A DNA stretch of 64,000 nt from Haematobia irritans (GCF_050003625.1 NC_134398.1:77532003-77596002); one strand, 5' to 3'. Positions 37,428-50,864 are shown, counted from the stretch's first letter. Numbers and translations: made by a program. The notes: a model not told the origin generated them from the letters alone.

Positions 37428-38522
37428 TAGAGGTGTGCACGTGAGTAATATTTTACTCACGCTCACGCACACTCACGACGGAAAATCTTACTCACGCACA
37501 CTCACGCACGAAAAATTTTCGAACCGCTCACGCTCACGAACACTCACGAATGAATTTATTTAAAAAATCACGCTCACGCACACTCACGATAGAAAAATTC
37601 TACTCACGCACACTCACGCACGAAAAAAATTCGAGGCATTCACGCTCACGCACACTCACGAAAGAAAATTTTTGCTCACGCACGCTCACGCACGAAAAAT
37701 ATTCGAGCCGCTCACACTCACGAATGGATTTATTTTAAAAAATCACGCTCACGCACACTCACGAAAGAAATTTTTTGCTCACGCACGAAAAAATTTCAAG
37801 ACGCTCACGCACACTCACGAAGGAACTTATTTTCCAAAACTCACGCACGAAAATTGTTCTTGACGCTCACACTCGCGACAAAGAATTGTTACAAATGCGC
37901 GAAAAATTTTGTGAAGAATTTACGCACATTCACGACTGTAGAAATGCTAATTTGACGATAAATAATATATATACCCAGCAAAAACTAGGCAACCACATCT
38001 CATTAGAATTGGCATTACCAGGAGTAAAGCTGTCATTACACGTTGCATTACATTGCGGTGAGTTATAATGACTTATTTGTAATGACAAAAATAAATACTT
38101 CTTGGTAATTTTCGAATTGTTATTCTCAAATGTTTAGGCAGTTGGCTTAATTGAAAGGTTGAATACTTCTTAGTACGAATGAACTAAAATATTTTTCTAT
38201 GCTAACTTAATGGAAATTAAAATACATATATACCGTTCGACTCAGAATCACCTCCTGAGTTGATCTAGCCCTTGGCGTCCGTCCGTCCATGTATTTGTTG
38301 TTCGCAGGATTCCGGTCGCAATTATTAACCGATTTTGATTAAATTTGGTATGCGGCTCTTTATTGGCACAAGGACGAACGCTATTGAATTTAGATATAGC
38401 TCCCATATACACAGTCTCACATAAGTTTACATACCGTTGAGGTTTTTACCTTATAACTAAACATGTTTCTTGTTGTTGTTTATAATCCAGACTAAAAACA
38501 TCTTCTTGAAAATGGACAAATA

Positions 38523-39455
38523 AAGGGTGATTCTTTTGAGGTTAGGATTTTCATGCATTAGTATTTGACAGATCACGTGGGATTTCAGACATGGTGTCAA
38601 AGAGAAAGATGCTCAGTATGCTTTGACATTTCATCATGAATAGACTTACTAACGAGCAACGCTTGCAAATCATTGAATTTTATTACCAAAATCAGTGTTC
38701 GGTTCGAAATGTGTTTATCGACAAATTTTGTTCAGCGATGAGGCTCATTTCTGGTTGATTGGCTACGTAAATAAGCAAAATTGCCGCATTTGGAGTGAAG
38801 AGCAACCAGAAGCTTTTCAAGAACTGCCCATGCATCCCGAAAAATGCACTGTTTGGTGTGGTTTGTACGCTGGTGGAATCATTGGACCGTATTTTTTCAA
38901 AGATGCTGTTGGACGCAACGTTACGGTGAATGGCGATCGCTATCGTTCGATGCTAACAAACTTTTTGTTGCCAAAAATGGAAGAACTGAACTTGGTTGAC
39001 ATGTGATTTCAACAAGATGGCGCTACATGCCACACAGCTCGCGATTCTATGGCCATTTTGAGGGAAAACTTCGGAGAACAATTCATCTCAAGAAATGGAC
39101 CGGTAAGTTGGCCACCAAGATCATGCGATTTGACGCCTTTAGACTATTTTTTGTGGGGCTACGTCAAGTCTAAAGTCTACAGAAATAAGCCAGCAACTAT
39201 TCCAGCTTTGGAAGACAACATTTCCGAAGAAATTCGGGCTATTCCGGCCGAAATGCTCGAAAAAGTTGCCCAAAATTGGACTTTCCGAATGGACCACCTA
39301 AGACGCAGCCGCGGTCAACATTTAAATGAAATTATCTTCAAAAAGTAAATGTCATGGACCAATCTAACGTTTCAAATAAAGAACCGATGAGATTTTGCAA
39401 ATTTTATGCGTTTTTTTTTTTTAAAAAGTTATCAAGCTCTTAACAAATCACCCTT
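38523..39455 (+). mobile_element. DD41D mariner, copy 1
   Basis: Ends AAGGGTGATTCTTTTGAGG and inverted AAGGGTGATTTGTTAAGAG, TSD TA at 38521-38522 and 39456-39457, inserted inside the Tc1-type MITE. Carries the transposase remnant described separately. Confidence 0.9.
38636..39348 (+). pseudogene. DD41D mariner transposase, broken
   Basis: The ATG at 38636 starts MNRLTNEQRLQIIEFYYQNQ, the beginning of the DNA-binding domain. After CSVRNV a deletion and frameshift leads to the catalytic part (ILFSDEAHFW..). TGA at 39004-39006 replaces the Trp codon of copy 2 just before QQDGATCHTA. The third catalytic Asp in LTPLDYFLWG is present. It keeps N-terminal residues that copy 2 has lost. Confidence 0.9.
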
Positions 39456-41172
39456 TACTTTGTTTTTCAAATTATTTTACAAAATCTAAAGCATATATAT
39501 ATATATATATGCATATTTTATTATATTTTAATAATTAAAGAAAATACAATTTCTTAAACCGTATGTAAACTTGTGTAAGACTGTGTATATGTATCGCCCG
39601 ATTTCGATAAATGGGGTCAGATTGCGCTCATTTACTAACCGATCGGCGTCAAATTTGTCACAAAGTGATCGACTGACTCTATGTGCAAAATATCATCCAA
39701 ATCGGTGCAGATTTGGATATAGCTGCCATATATATGTAGCGCCCAATTTTCAAAATTTGCCCCTTATAACCTTATTGTTGACCATTGTGGCCTCATTTAT
39801 TAACCGATCTTACTCAAAGTTAGCACAAGGTAATGTCCTGTAATATCAATAAAACCTGCAAAATATAATCCAAATCGGGTCATATTTAGATATAGCTCTT
39901 ATATATATTTTTCGCCCGTTTTTGAAAAATGTACCCCTTGTAACTTTATTTCTAACCATAGTAGCCTTATCTAATACCCGATCTTACTCTAATTTAGCAC
40001 AAGGCAACCCGCTGTGATATCAACCAATATATGGATATAGCTCCCATATAAATGCGTCGATCGATTTTCCCAAATTTGACCATAATACTCTTATTTTTTA
40101 ACCTATGTTGCTCAAATTTCAAATAAACATGTATTAGCCGATCGTATTGAGACTTGTATGTAGCTATTACATAAATCTATTACCCTATTTTCAGAAATTT
40201 GAATTTATTACCCACACTAATTGAGCGATTTCCAGTTTTTTTAATAAAGGACTCAATATTAGTAGCATACTAAATAACTCTGTAGGTTCAGAATCAACTA
40301 TACTCCTATGTTAATATCAGACATTTCTGTTCAGATTATGATAAAACTCCCATGTACCCAGTAATGTTATTAAATCTGGAAATGTGGTTTTCCCCAAACC
40401 TATATCATTGATACCCTACAATGTTCACTAATTCAGTAGGGGTGATTTGGGGTATGATGTAGTCGGCCCAGCCCGACTTTCTACTTTACTCGTTAATTCG
40501 AATTTTATTTAATCTACCAATTTTTTATGGTACACTTTTTCGACAATATTTCTCATTTTCGTTAGAAAAAAAAACACAGCCATATTTTATAAAAGGTTTT
40601 ATTGTTTAAGGAACGGCACTATACTCGGTTTTTGCACCGAAAACCAGCGCTTCAACACTACTTTTTTAATCAATTAATTTTAAATGAAAAAAAACTATTA
40701 CACAATCGATACATTGGAAGGTTTAGTGTGACCAAAGTCGTGAGTGTGACCAATGTCGTGAGCGTGATTAAAATCGTGGTCGTGACTGATATCGTGAGTG
40801 CGATTGACATCGTGATCGTGATTCAAATCGAGATCGTGATTCAACTCGTGAGCGTGATTCAAATCGTGAGCGTGATACAAGTCGTGAGCGTGATTCAAAT
40901 CGTGAGCGTGATTAAAATCGTGAGCGTGATTTAAATCGTGAGCGTGATTAAAGTAGTTATCGTGATTCAAATCGTGAGCGTGATTTTGTTTTCGTGAGTG
41001 TAATTATCAAACATTTTTACTCACGCACATTCACGAAGAATTTTTTTTCGTGACTCACGCTCACGCACGAAAATTTTCAGCTTGATCACGCTCATGGACG
41101 CTCACGAGATTGACTCCATCGTGACTCACGGCTCACGCGTGAGTCACGAAAATTTCGTGTCACGTGCACACC

Positions 41173-41177
<5 letters not shown>

Positions 41178-41233
<56 letters not shown>
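41178..41233. repeat. (TA)n tract
   Basis: Pure TA between the hAT-like element end and the 3' end of gene copy 2. Confidence 0.95.
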
Positions 41234-41234
<1 letters not shown>

Positions 41235-41853
41235 CTGCTAGATATTTCTAAATTTGGCCATAATACCAATGTTATTCAAATATTAGCCGATCGTAGTTAG
41301 ACTTATATGTAACTCTTACAGAAATATATTCATACAGTCGGCCCCGCCGACTATATGATACCCTCACTTGTGACTCACTTGTTTATTATGTTAAAAATGG
41401 ACAATACAATTGATCAATTCAGCTCGTATTCTACTAAAACCCACTTTCTATATCTCCGTGAAATTTCACCCTTATAAATACACTTTGAATGTTCTGAAAT
41501 CCAGTACTTTGTTTTTCGTTGTTCGATTAAAAATCCTAATGGAATCTAATTTGTCGAAATATTTCTTTAGTTACAAAGATATGAAATGTTTTTCAAAGTT
41601 TGTTTCGCCGCAGTCGGAGTCGAGCAATATTTTTACGACTCCGGCTCCGACTCCAGCAAAATCTTCAGACTCCGACTCCAATACTCCGACGCCACAGCCC
41701 TGGGAAAAACTTAGCCTACATTTAGTCAATACCATTATTTATTTGTTGTTGTTGTTTTTAATGTTTGCATTGATCTATTACTACCAAATAATTCATAAAT
41801 ATTCATAGAATATTTGTATTTTTACAGGTACATCAATATCATATATTCCGCAT

Positions 41854-42258
41854 TTATACCTTAATACTCTCCTTTGCTAGTTCGATATCAAATTCACCGT
41901 TGAAAAAATTTCCAATGTCCAAATTGTTTAAATCGGACGTTGATATCTAAAAATATAAATAAAAATATTAAACAAAAATTATTAAATTAGTAAATGAAAC
42001 CAGAAAAATATAGTTATCAACCTTCGCCAATTTTTATGAAATACAACTAACAACGAATCAAATGATCGCCGAATGGTTTATAGAAGTATATTTTAGGACG
42101 TATTAAATCACATTTCCGAAATGCAGTTTGTCTACAAGGTTGAACAAGGGGAACCATGTTTTTGCAGTGGGTTCAACTCTAGTTTCGAAAAAAAAAAACG
42201 TTTTCCAGCGGTGCAATCAGTAATGCTGGTGACATATCTTAGTGTAAGGAGGCTTATT
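41854..42258 (-). pseudogene. FASTK/RAP-family gene copy 2: last exon and part of the intron only
   Basis: 41854-41946 is the 93-base last exon with its acceptor (TTTTTAG on the minus strand). 41947-42258 is the 3' part of the intron. At 42258/42259 the sequence jumps to a copy of 39886, so the rest of the gene was cut off by a tandem duplication breakpoint. Confidence 0.85.
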
Positions 42259-42505
42259 TAGATATAGCTCTTATATATATTTTTCGCCCGTTTTTGAAAA
42301 ATGTACCCCTTGTAACTTTATTTCTAACCATAGTAGCCTTATCTAATACCCGATCTTACTCTAATTTAGCACAAGGCAACCCTCTGTGATATCAACCAAT
42401 ATATGGATATAGCTCCCATATAAATGCGTCGATCGATTTTCCCAAATTTGACCATAATACTCTTATTTATTAACCTATGTTGCTCAAATTTCAAATAAAC
42501 ATGTA

Positions 42506-43439
42506 AAGGGTGATTCTTTTGAGGTTAGGATTTTCATGCATTAGTATTTGACAGATCACGTGGGATTTCAGACATGGTGTCAAAGAGAAAGATGCTCAGT
42601 ATGCTTTGACATTTCATCATGAATAGACTTACTAACGAGCCACAACGTCGAATTTTCAGTGAATGGGCCCTAGAAAAGTTGGCAGAAAATCCGCTTTTTT
42701 ATCGACAAATTTTGTTCAGCGATGAGGCTCATTTCTGGTTGAATGGCTACGTAAATAAGCAAAATTGCCGCATTTGGAGTGAAGAGCAACCAGAAGCCGT
42801 TCAAGAACTGCCCATGCATCCCGAAAAATGCACTGTTTGGTGTGGTTTGTACGCTGGTGGAATCATTGGACCGTATTTTTTCAAAGATGCTGTTGGACGC
42901 AACGTTACGGTGAATGGCGATCGCTATCGTTCGATGCTAACAAACTTTTTGTTGCCAAAAATGGAAGAACTGAACTTGGTTGACATGTGGTTTCAACAAG
43001 ATGGCGCTACATGCCACACAGCTCGCGATTCTATGGCCATTTTGAGGGAAAACTTCGGAGAACAATTCATCTCAAGAAATGGACCGGTAAGTTGGCCACC
43101 AAGATCATGCGATTTGACGCCTTTAGACTATTTTTTGTGGGGCTACGTCAAGTCTAAAGTCTACAGAAATAAGCCAGCAACTATTCCAGCTTTGGAAGAC
43201 AACATTTCCGAAGAAATTCGGGCTATTCCGGCCGAAATGCTCGAAAAAGTTGCCCAAAATTGGACTTTCCGAATGGACCACCTAAGACGCAGCCGCGGTC
43301 AACATTTAAATGAAATTATCTTCAAAAAGTAAATGTCATGGACCAATCTAACGTTTCAAATAAAGAACCGATGAGATTTTGCAAATTTTATGCGTTTTTT
43401 TTTAAAAAAAAGTTATCAAGCTCTTAACAAATCACCCTT
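42506..43439 (+). mobile_element. DD41D mariner, copy 2
   Basis: Same ends as copy 1; TSD TA at 42504-42505 and 43440-43441. The empty site is present in the duplicate at about 40120-40150 (AAACATGTATTAGCCGATCG), so boundaries are certain. Confidence 0.95.
42619..43332 (+). CDS. DD41D mariner transposase, internally deleted but open (237 codons)
   Basis: MNRLTNE is joined directly to PQRRIFSEWALEKL, so most of the N-terminal helix-turn-helix DNA-binding region is missing. The catalytic domain is complete: D35 (FSDEAHF), D128 (QQDGATCHTA) and D170 (LTPLDYFLWG), with 41 residues between the last two, the spacing of the DD41D/rosa-type group. Full-length relatives are about 340-350 residues. 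It could make a catalytic fragment but probably cannot bind its ends. Confidence 0.88.
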   Translation: MNRLTNEPQRRIFSEWALEKLAENPLFYRQILFSDEAHFWLNGYVNKQNCRIWSEEQPEAVQELPMHPEKCTVWCGLYAGGIIGPYFFKDAVGRNVTVNGDRYRSMLTNFLLPKMEELNLVDMWFQQDGATCHTARDSMAILRENFGEQFISRNGPVSWPPRSCDLTPLDYFLWGYVKSKVYRNKPATIPALEDNISEEIRAIPAEMLEKVAQNWTFRMDHLRRSRGQHLNEIIFKK

Positions 43440-44484
43440 TATTAGCCGATCGTATTGAGACTTGTATGTAGCTATTACATAAATCTATTACCCTATTTTC
43501 AGAAATTTGAATTTATTACCCACACTAATTGAGCGATTTCCAGTTTTTTTAATAAAGGACTCAATATTAGTAGCATACTAAATAACTCTGTAGGTTCAGA
43601 ATCAACTATACTCCTATGTTAATATCAGACATTTCTGTTCAGATTATGATAAAACTCCCATGTACCCAGTAATGTTATTAAATCTGGAAATGTGGTTTTC
43701 CCCAAACCTATATCATTGATACCCTACAATGTTCACTAATTCAGTAGGGGTGATTTGGGGTATGATGTAGTCGGCCCAGCCCGACTTTCTACTTTACTCG
43801 TTAATTCGAATTTTATTTAATCTACCAATTTTTTATGGTACACTTTTTCGACAATATTTCTCATTTTCGTTAGAAAAAAAACACAGCAATATTTTATAAA
43901 AGGTTTTATTGTTTAAGGAACGGCACTATACTCGGTTTTTGCACCGAAAACCAGCGCTTCAACACTACTTTTTTAATCAATTAATTTTAAATGAAAAAAA
44001 ACTATTACACAATCGATACATTGGAAGGTTTAGTGTGACCAAAGTCGTGAGTGTGACCAATGTCGTGAGCGTGATTAAAATCGTGGTCGTGACTGATATC
44101 GTGAGTGCGATTGACATCGTGATCGTGATTCAAATCGAGATCGTGATTCAACTCGTGAGCGTGATTCAAATCGTGAGCGTGATACAAGTCGTGAGCGTGA
44201 TTCAAATCGTGAGCGTGATTAAAATCGTGAGCGTGATTTAAATCGTGAGCGTGATTAAAGTAGTTATCGTGATTCAAATCGTGAGCGTGATTTTGTTTTC
44301 GTGAGTGTAATTATCAAACATTTTTACTCACGCACATTCACGAAGAATTTTTTTTCGTGACTCACGCTCACGCACGAAAATTTTCAGCTTGATCACGCTC
44401 ACGCACGCTCACGAGATTGACTCCATCGTGACTCACGGCTCACGCGTGAGTCACGAAAATTTCGTGTCACGTGCACACCTCTAA

Positions 44485-45925
<1,441 letters not shown>

Positions 45926-46689
45926 ATAGTCGCTCGATTTTCCCAAATTTGGCCATAATACCCTTATTTGTCAACCAATGTTATTCAAAATTCAAATTTT
46001 GAAATATTAGCCGATCGTAGTTAGACTTATATGTAACTCTTACAGAAATATACTTCCCAAGTTTCACAAATTTGGATTTATTACCCACACTAATTGTGCG
46101 ATTTGCTCTATTTTAATAATAGACTCAATATTAGTGGCATACTAACTCTGTAGATTCAGGATCCACTATAGCTCCTAATATCAGAAATTTCTGTTCAGAT
46201 TGTGATATAACTCCCATAACCATGTACCCCTTAATGTTCTTAAATATGGAAATGCGTTTTATCTCCCAAACCTATACCATTGTTACTCCACAACCAATGT
46301 TTACTAATTCAGTAGGGGTGGTTTAGGGTTTCATATAGTCGGCCCCGCCCGACTTTCTACTTGACTCACTTGTTTATTATGTTAAAAATGGACAATACAT
46401 CAATGATCAATTCAGCCCGTATTCTACTAAAACCCACTTTCTATATCTCCGTGAAATTTCACCCTTATAGATACACTTTGAATGTTCTGAAATCCAGTAC
46501 TTTGTTTTTCGTTGTTCGATTAAAAATCCTAATGGAATCTAATTTGTCGAAATATTTCTTTAGTTACAAAGATATGAAATGTTTTTCAAATTTTGTTTCG
46601 CCGGAGTCGAGCAATATTTTTACCACTCCGGCTCCGACTCCAGCAAAATCTTCAGACTCCGACTCCAAGACTCCGACGCCACAGCCCTG
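45926..46689 (-). repeat. Repeat remnants downstream of the intact FASTK-family gene
   Basis: 45930-46365 is part of the 'TAGTCGGCCCCGCCCGACTT' repeat, like 37250-37420 and 43440-43800. 46378-46689 is the CAGGGCTGT element fragment found behind every gene copy. Confidence 0.75.
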
Positions 46690-46724
46690 GGAAAAACTTA
46701 GCCTAAATTTAGTCAATACCATTA

Positions 46725-46730
46725 TTTATT
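46725..46730 (-). terminator. Polyadenylation signal candidate
   Basis: AATAAA on the minus strand about 110 bases after the stop codon of the intact gene, just before the CAGGGCTGT repeat end. Confidence 0.45.
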
Positions 46731-46840
46731 TGTTGTTGTTGTTTTTAATGTTTGCATTGATATATTACTACCAAATAATTCATAAATATTCATAGAATAT
46801 TTGTATTTTTACAGGTACATCAATATCATATATTCCGCAT

Positions 46841-49310
46841 TTATGCCTTAATACTCTCCTTTGCTAGTTCGATATCACATTCACCGTTGAAAAAATTTCC
46901 AATGTCCAAATTTTTTAAATCGGACGTTGATATCTAAAAATATAAATAAAAATATTAAACAAAAATTATTAAATTAGTAAATGAAACCAGAAAAATATAG
47001 TTATCAACCTTCGCCAATTTTTATGAAATACAACTAACAACGCATCAAATGATCGTCGAATGGTTTATAGAAGTATATTTTAGGACGTATTAAATCAAAT
47101 TTCCGAAATGCAGTTTGTCTACACGATTGAACAAGGGGAACCATGTTTTTGCAGTGGGTTCAACTCTAGTTTCGAAAAAAAAAACGTTTTCCAGCGGTGC
47201 AATCAGTCATGCTGGTGACATATCTTAGTGTAAGGAGGCCACTTGTAAACGAGCTTAACAAAGAATAAAGCCACTATTATTGCTAAGAGATATGCTCACA
47301 ACCGATCACACCACAGTGGACTAAACAGTCTATTGGGGTCTGCCACTACAACTACCCTAACACTGTAAAGTATAAAAATATTACCTCTCTCAGCCAGATC
47401 TATACTAAAGGTTGTGGAAAAGTTCATTCGCCCGAACTGAAACATGTACAATCTAGGCGTGTATAGATTTGTAACTGGCGTTTTCATTTCAATGGTTCCA
47501 TAGATCAAATTCCTTGATGTAATTTGTCCATAAAGCTCGAAAAATAATTAATTGTAAAAATATTCTGTCTCTCAATGGACTGCAATGTATAGAATGGTTT
47601 CGTTGAAATTGGCAAAGGCTTCTAAAGTAAAATTATAATGCATAAAATAATTACCACTTTAACTTTGTAACCCAAGGATCGAAGTAATTGTAGTTTCAAC
47701 CTTAATATTGCGATCGAATTTTGACTGAACTTCAATGTCTGATACTCTCCCTTAAATTCCACAAAGAGAAGACTATCGTTGACAAATTTTATTAGAATTC
47801 CAGGAATATTAATGCCATTGATGGGACAAGAAATTTCTGCTGATATCACTATATCATTTTCTGCAAATTTTGCCAATAATGATTGGTACGGTATTCCAGT
47901 ATTCAAAATGTAATCAGGAACATCCGCATTAATATCGAAATAATCAAATTTCTTGGATAGGCGTGTGCACCAAGATGGTTCTTCAATATGAGCTGCCGAC
48001 ATTAGGACAGTTAAGCGACTATCTACTTTTGGTTGGTACCTTTTTGATTGCGCTTGAGATTTAAGGGCTACTGCATTTTGGAACAGTTCTTTAGATTTAT
48101 ATCCTAATATCCATAAAGATAGACATGATTCCACTAATTGATCGGGGAAATAAGAAAATTCATTGTTATGTAATTTTCTTATCAGCATTTCCTCCATCAA
48201 TGTAAATTGCTCTTTAGTCATGTCACAGTTCAATTGCGAACAACACCAAAGAAAGCTCGCTATATCTTTGCCCCTTATGTTTTCTGCGTAGGCAGTGCAG
48301 CTGGGATTTTTCAAACATCTAATAAATTCTTCTATCAAAGGTCGTGTAGCAGCAGAATCATCCCATAAACAATCAGCGAATAAAGCAAACATATGAATTT
48401 GGCCTCGAGGTTGGAATTGTTTGAGATTATTTGGGTTCTTACAAATATCTGTTAGATATTCACATACTTCTTTCGAAAATACTCTTTGGAATCGCATAGA
48501 TTTTACAAATGTAATGAATAGAGCATCGCTTCCTCGTTCTGTCGAAGGGAAAGACAAAATCTCAGCAACTAATCGTCGATTATACTCTTCGCTGTAAATT
48601 TTGGTAGATGTTTTATAGAAAGCACTTGATATCAAAGCAAAGTCCAGCTGGCCCAAGTGGGGTAAAAATTTATCCAAATGTATATCCACAAATGGTTTCC
48701 AATTTTTTCTAATGTTCCCTGTTATGTATTTTTTTGACAATCCGAAGTAAAAGCATATTTGGACAAAAATCTCCTTAGACTCACAGCCATCAGCTATTGC
48801 GATTTGAAAAAGATTCTTCATAGCAGATTTATAGAAATCCAATCTGGTTAGCCAATTAGGTATTAGAAATAGAAAGGCATACAAAGTCCGCAGAATCGAA
48901 TCAACATCCATCTGATCCACATAATCCAAAGCGCATTTATCAAGTTCGTTTAGTATCGAAGCAAACTTAGCAGGATCGGCATTTGGACGAAAAGAAGAAG
49001 CATATACGATGACAGAGGCCAATTGGTCGGCAGGCACTCTCGACAGTTCCCTCTGAAAATATCTAATTTCACCTACCGGGAAAAAATCTTCATAACGAAC
49101 CTTCGTAGGAACCAGGTCACATATTTTTTGCCTCTCTATAGCAACATGTTTTGCAAAACGTGTTAGAAGTGTGCCGGTTTCGTCGGAAGTCTCGTAAAGT
49201 ACGTCTCTCACATTGAAAGAGGCGAAATTTCTATAACTTTTATTCAATATATTCCAGGAGTTACATAGGGGGTTCCTCTTTAAAATCGAATTTATACAGG
49301 AGTTTATCAT
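46841..49310 (-). CDS. FASTK-family (RAP-domain) mitochondrial RNA-binding protein, apparently intact
   Basis: Exon 1 is 49310-47655 (552 codons); intron 47654-46934 (GTAATT...TTTTTAG, 721 bp, holding a dispersed repeat); exon 2 is 46933-46841, ending TAA. Total 582 residues. I chose the ATG at 49310 because the frame upstream has no ATG and the first 35 residues (MINSCINSILKRNPL..., Lys/Arg/Asn/Ser-rich, no acidic residue) look like a mitochondrial presequence. Helical repeat-like FAST regions fill the middle. From about residue 480 the sequence fits a RAP domain, ending LRSLGYKVKV + ISTSDLNNL across the splice, where relatives have a basic-aromatic segment. Such proteins process or stabilise mitochondrial RNAs. 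Which FASTKD paralogue it is cannot be said. A transposon lies 178 bp upstream of the ATG. Confidence 0.75.
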
Positions 49311-49487
49311 ACTTGCGAAAGTTTCCAATTTTTCGCAGCTTTTATATAAGATCAAAACAAAATAAAAATTGCGGTATTGCCATGCCAATATTAGTTCTCT
49401 ACAATTTGCCCGAATCCACAATGCGCGTATCTAAATGCATACTTGACTTACGACGTATTGGAAAATAATGGAGCAATCAAGGCATAT
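49311..49487 (-). promoter_or_regulatory. Short 5' region of the intact gene
   Basis: Only 177 bases separate the ATG from a CCCAATAAACACA-family element, so the core promoter and 5' UTR should lie here or in the transposon. No TATA or initiator could be assigned with confidence. Confidence 0.3.
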
Positions 49488-50864
49488 CCCAATAAACACA
49501 GGTTGAGCATTTTTCAAATGCAACAACTTTTCAGTTTGAAGGCCGGTATGCACCTTTAGCGAAAAATTTCATTCCCATAAGAAATGCATTGCTATTTATG
49601 CTAACGAAATTTTCGGTAGCGTTCAATTTCGTAAGCTGGTACGCACCTCTAATGAAAATAACAGGGTTGTCAAAAGCATATTTTGGCAGCAAACATATAA
49701 TTTATTACAATCATTGTGTGCGTAAAAGTTTTAAAAGGTCTGTAAATAATAAACAATTTATTTGAGGAATATTTGGAACATATATTAACAATTTTTAAAA
49801 GCGATTAGCTGGTTTAAAATTTGTGTACACAGCCCTGTTTTTTTGTTGTAGACTTAAATAAATTTTTGCTACCGAAAATTTCGCTAGAGGTGCATACCGG
49901 CCTTGAGGGTAAATATAATTTTCAACATAAATTCAACTTGACTTGAAATAGCTCATCTTCAATACATCTTCCAATTGTTTGCGAATTACTTCCAATTTGC
50001 CAAAATGTTGACGAAATCTTTGAAAAGGTGTTGAAGATAATATGAGAAAACTTTGACAAAACACTACCCTAAAATGCAACGAAAAAACCATGTGGTTTTC
50101 AATACTTATTTGTGCAATGAAGTTCGTGGTCAATTGCAAGAAATTAAAAAAATGGAAAATTTTAGACAAATAACCAAATAGTTTATAAAAATAGGAAAGT
50201 GAAAATAAAAAATGAAATAAAACTTTAAAGAAGTCTCTTTGCAGAAAATTAAAATTATGGATTCTACGTTTTTGAAAACATTAAAAAGCTGACCAATGAA
50301 AAAATGGTGGACAATTAACTGGAACTGCTTCAAATAGTTTATAATAATTGGTACGTCAATATGAAAAATTAAATCAACACTTTAAAGAAGTCACTAAATT
50401 TAAATCTCTTTGGAGAAAACAAAAATCTTTGGATGCTACATTCTTGTAAACAATAAGAAGCTGACCAATGAAAAATGAGTGGCTTATCGACAAGAAAAAG
50501 TTTCCAGAAACATTACAAGTGCAACCAATTAAAATTGTTAAAAACAACAAATTGTTGAAATCACCAACTTCTGGATGAAAATGTGCATCACATCGTCAGT
50601 TTAATTCATATGCTATTATCAGTTTAAAATGGATATTTTGTGAATTCCTTCTGCTGGAAATCAATTCTAACACGCGGTCCAGTACGTTCCTAATTTCAAA
50701 TTGCCCGCATGTTAATAAAAGGAAGGAACCAAAAGGAAGGAAATCGAATTATCAATGCAAAAGTGTTTACTAATAATGTTTAAGATATTTAAAGTTTTGT
50801 TGTTTGTTTTTTTTTCTTTGTTCTTATTTGTTGATATGTTTAATAAGATTATTATTTATCAATT
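49488..50864 (+). mobile_element. CCCAATAAACACA-family copy, right end missing
   Basis: Starts CCCAATAAACACAGGTTGAG. It has the two intron-like modules and is interrupted by a 364-bp MITE (49540-49903). It stops at TTTATCAATT where the next copy begins at 50865. Confidence 0.85.
49540..49903. mobile_element. AGGCCGG MITE with TGA target duplication
   Basis: Inverted ends AGGCCGGTATGCACCT...; TSD TGA at 49537-49539 and 49904-49906. The empty site is seen at 50913-50930 (CAGTTTGAGTGTAAAT). 364 bp, non-coding. Other copies: 62567-62862 and 62865-63228. The 3-bp T-x-A target and AGG ends suggest Harbinger. Confidence 0.85.

Larger units (their letters stand above)
38410..39585. mobile_element. 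Tc1-type MITE, split by a mariner
   Basis: Ends CACAGTCTCACATAAGTTTA and (inverted) CACAGTCTTACACAAGTTTA, about 26 bases with two to three mismatches. TSD TA at 38408-38409 and 39586-39587. Without the nested mariner it would be about 241 bp. Confidence 0.85.
38230..40495. repeat. 'TAGATATAGCTCCCATATA' repeat element inside the hAT-like element
   Basis: Starts near ATATACCGTTCGACTCAGAA with a CCGTCCGTCC tract and ends CCCAGCCCGACTTTCTACTT. Internal copies of TTAGATATAGCTC.. are at 38390, 39713, 39887 and 40033. Non-coding. Confidence 0.6.
37428..41176. mobile_element. hAT-like element with TAGAGGTGTGCACGTGA ends and CTCACG repeats
   Basis: Inverted ends TAGAGGTGTGCACGTGA (37428) and TCACGTGCACACCTCTA (to 41176). 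Both sides are packed with CTCACG/CGTGAG words. 37440-37930 repeats CTCACGCACACTCACGAA. 40738-40985 is an 18-bp minisatellite (CGTGAGCGTGATTCAAAT). 41020-41150 has more CTCACG. Dense subterminal hexamers are typical of hAT transposase-binding regions. The interior is the 'TAGATATAGCTCC' repeat, with further nesting. No clear TSD. The apparent His-Asp-rich protein at 40698-40970 is the minisatellite in translation. Confidence 0.6.
42259..44484. repeat. Tandem duplicate of 39886-41176 (with mariner insertion)
   Basis: Matches 39886-41176 closely, including the 18-bp CGTGAG minisatellite (44045-44290) and the hAT-like right end. The only large difference is the mariner at 42506-43439. Confidence 0.9.

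Noticed and set aside
37440..37930. CRISPR-like array of CTCACGCACACTCACG
   Set aside because: Eukaryotic sequence with short overlapping words, no constant spacers, and located at a transposon end.
40698..40970. His-Asp-Asn repeat 'protein' (also at 44005-44277)
   Set aside because: It is the 18-bp CGTGAGCGTGATTCAAAT minisatellite read in one frame; the opposite strand gives an equally open Val-Ser-Val-Ile frame.
46397..46405. Excision footprint of the 1124-bp element in gene copy 3
   Set aside because: The site differs from copy 2 by a few bases, but the change does not match a simple TA-plus-end footprint, so it was not called.
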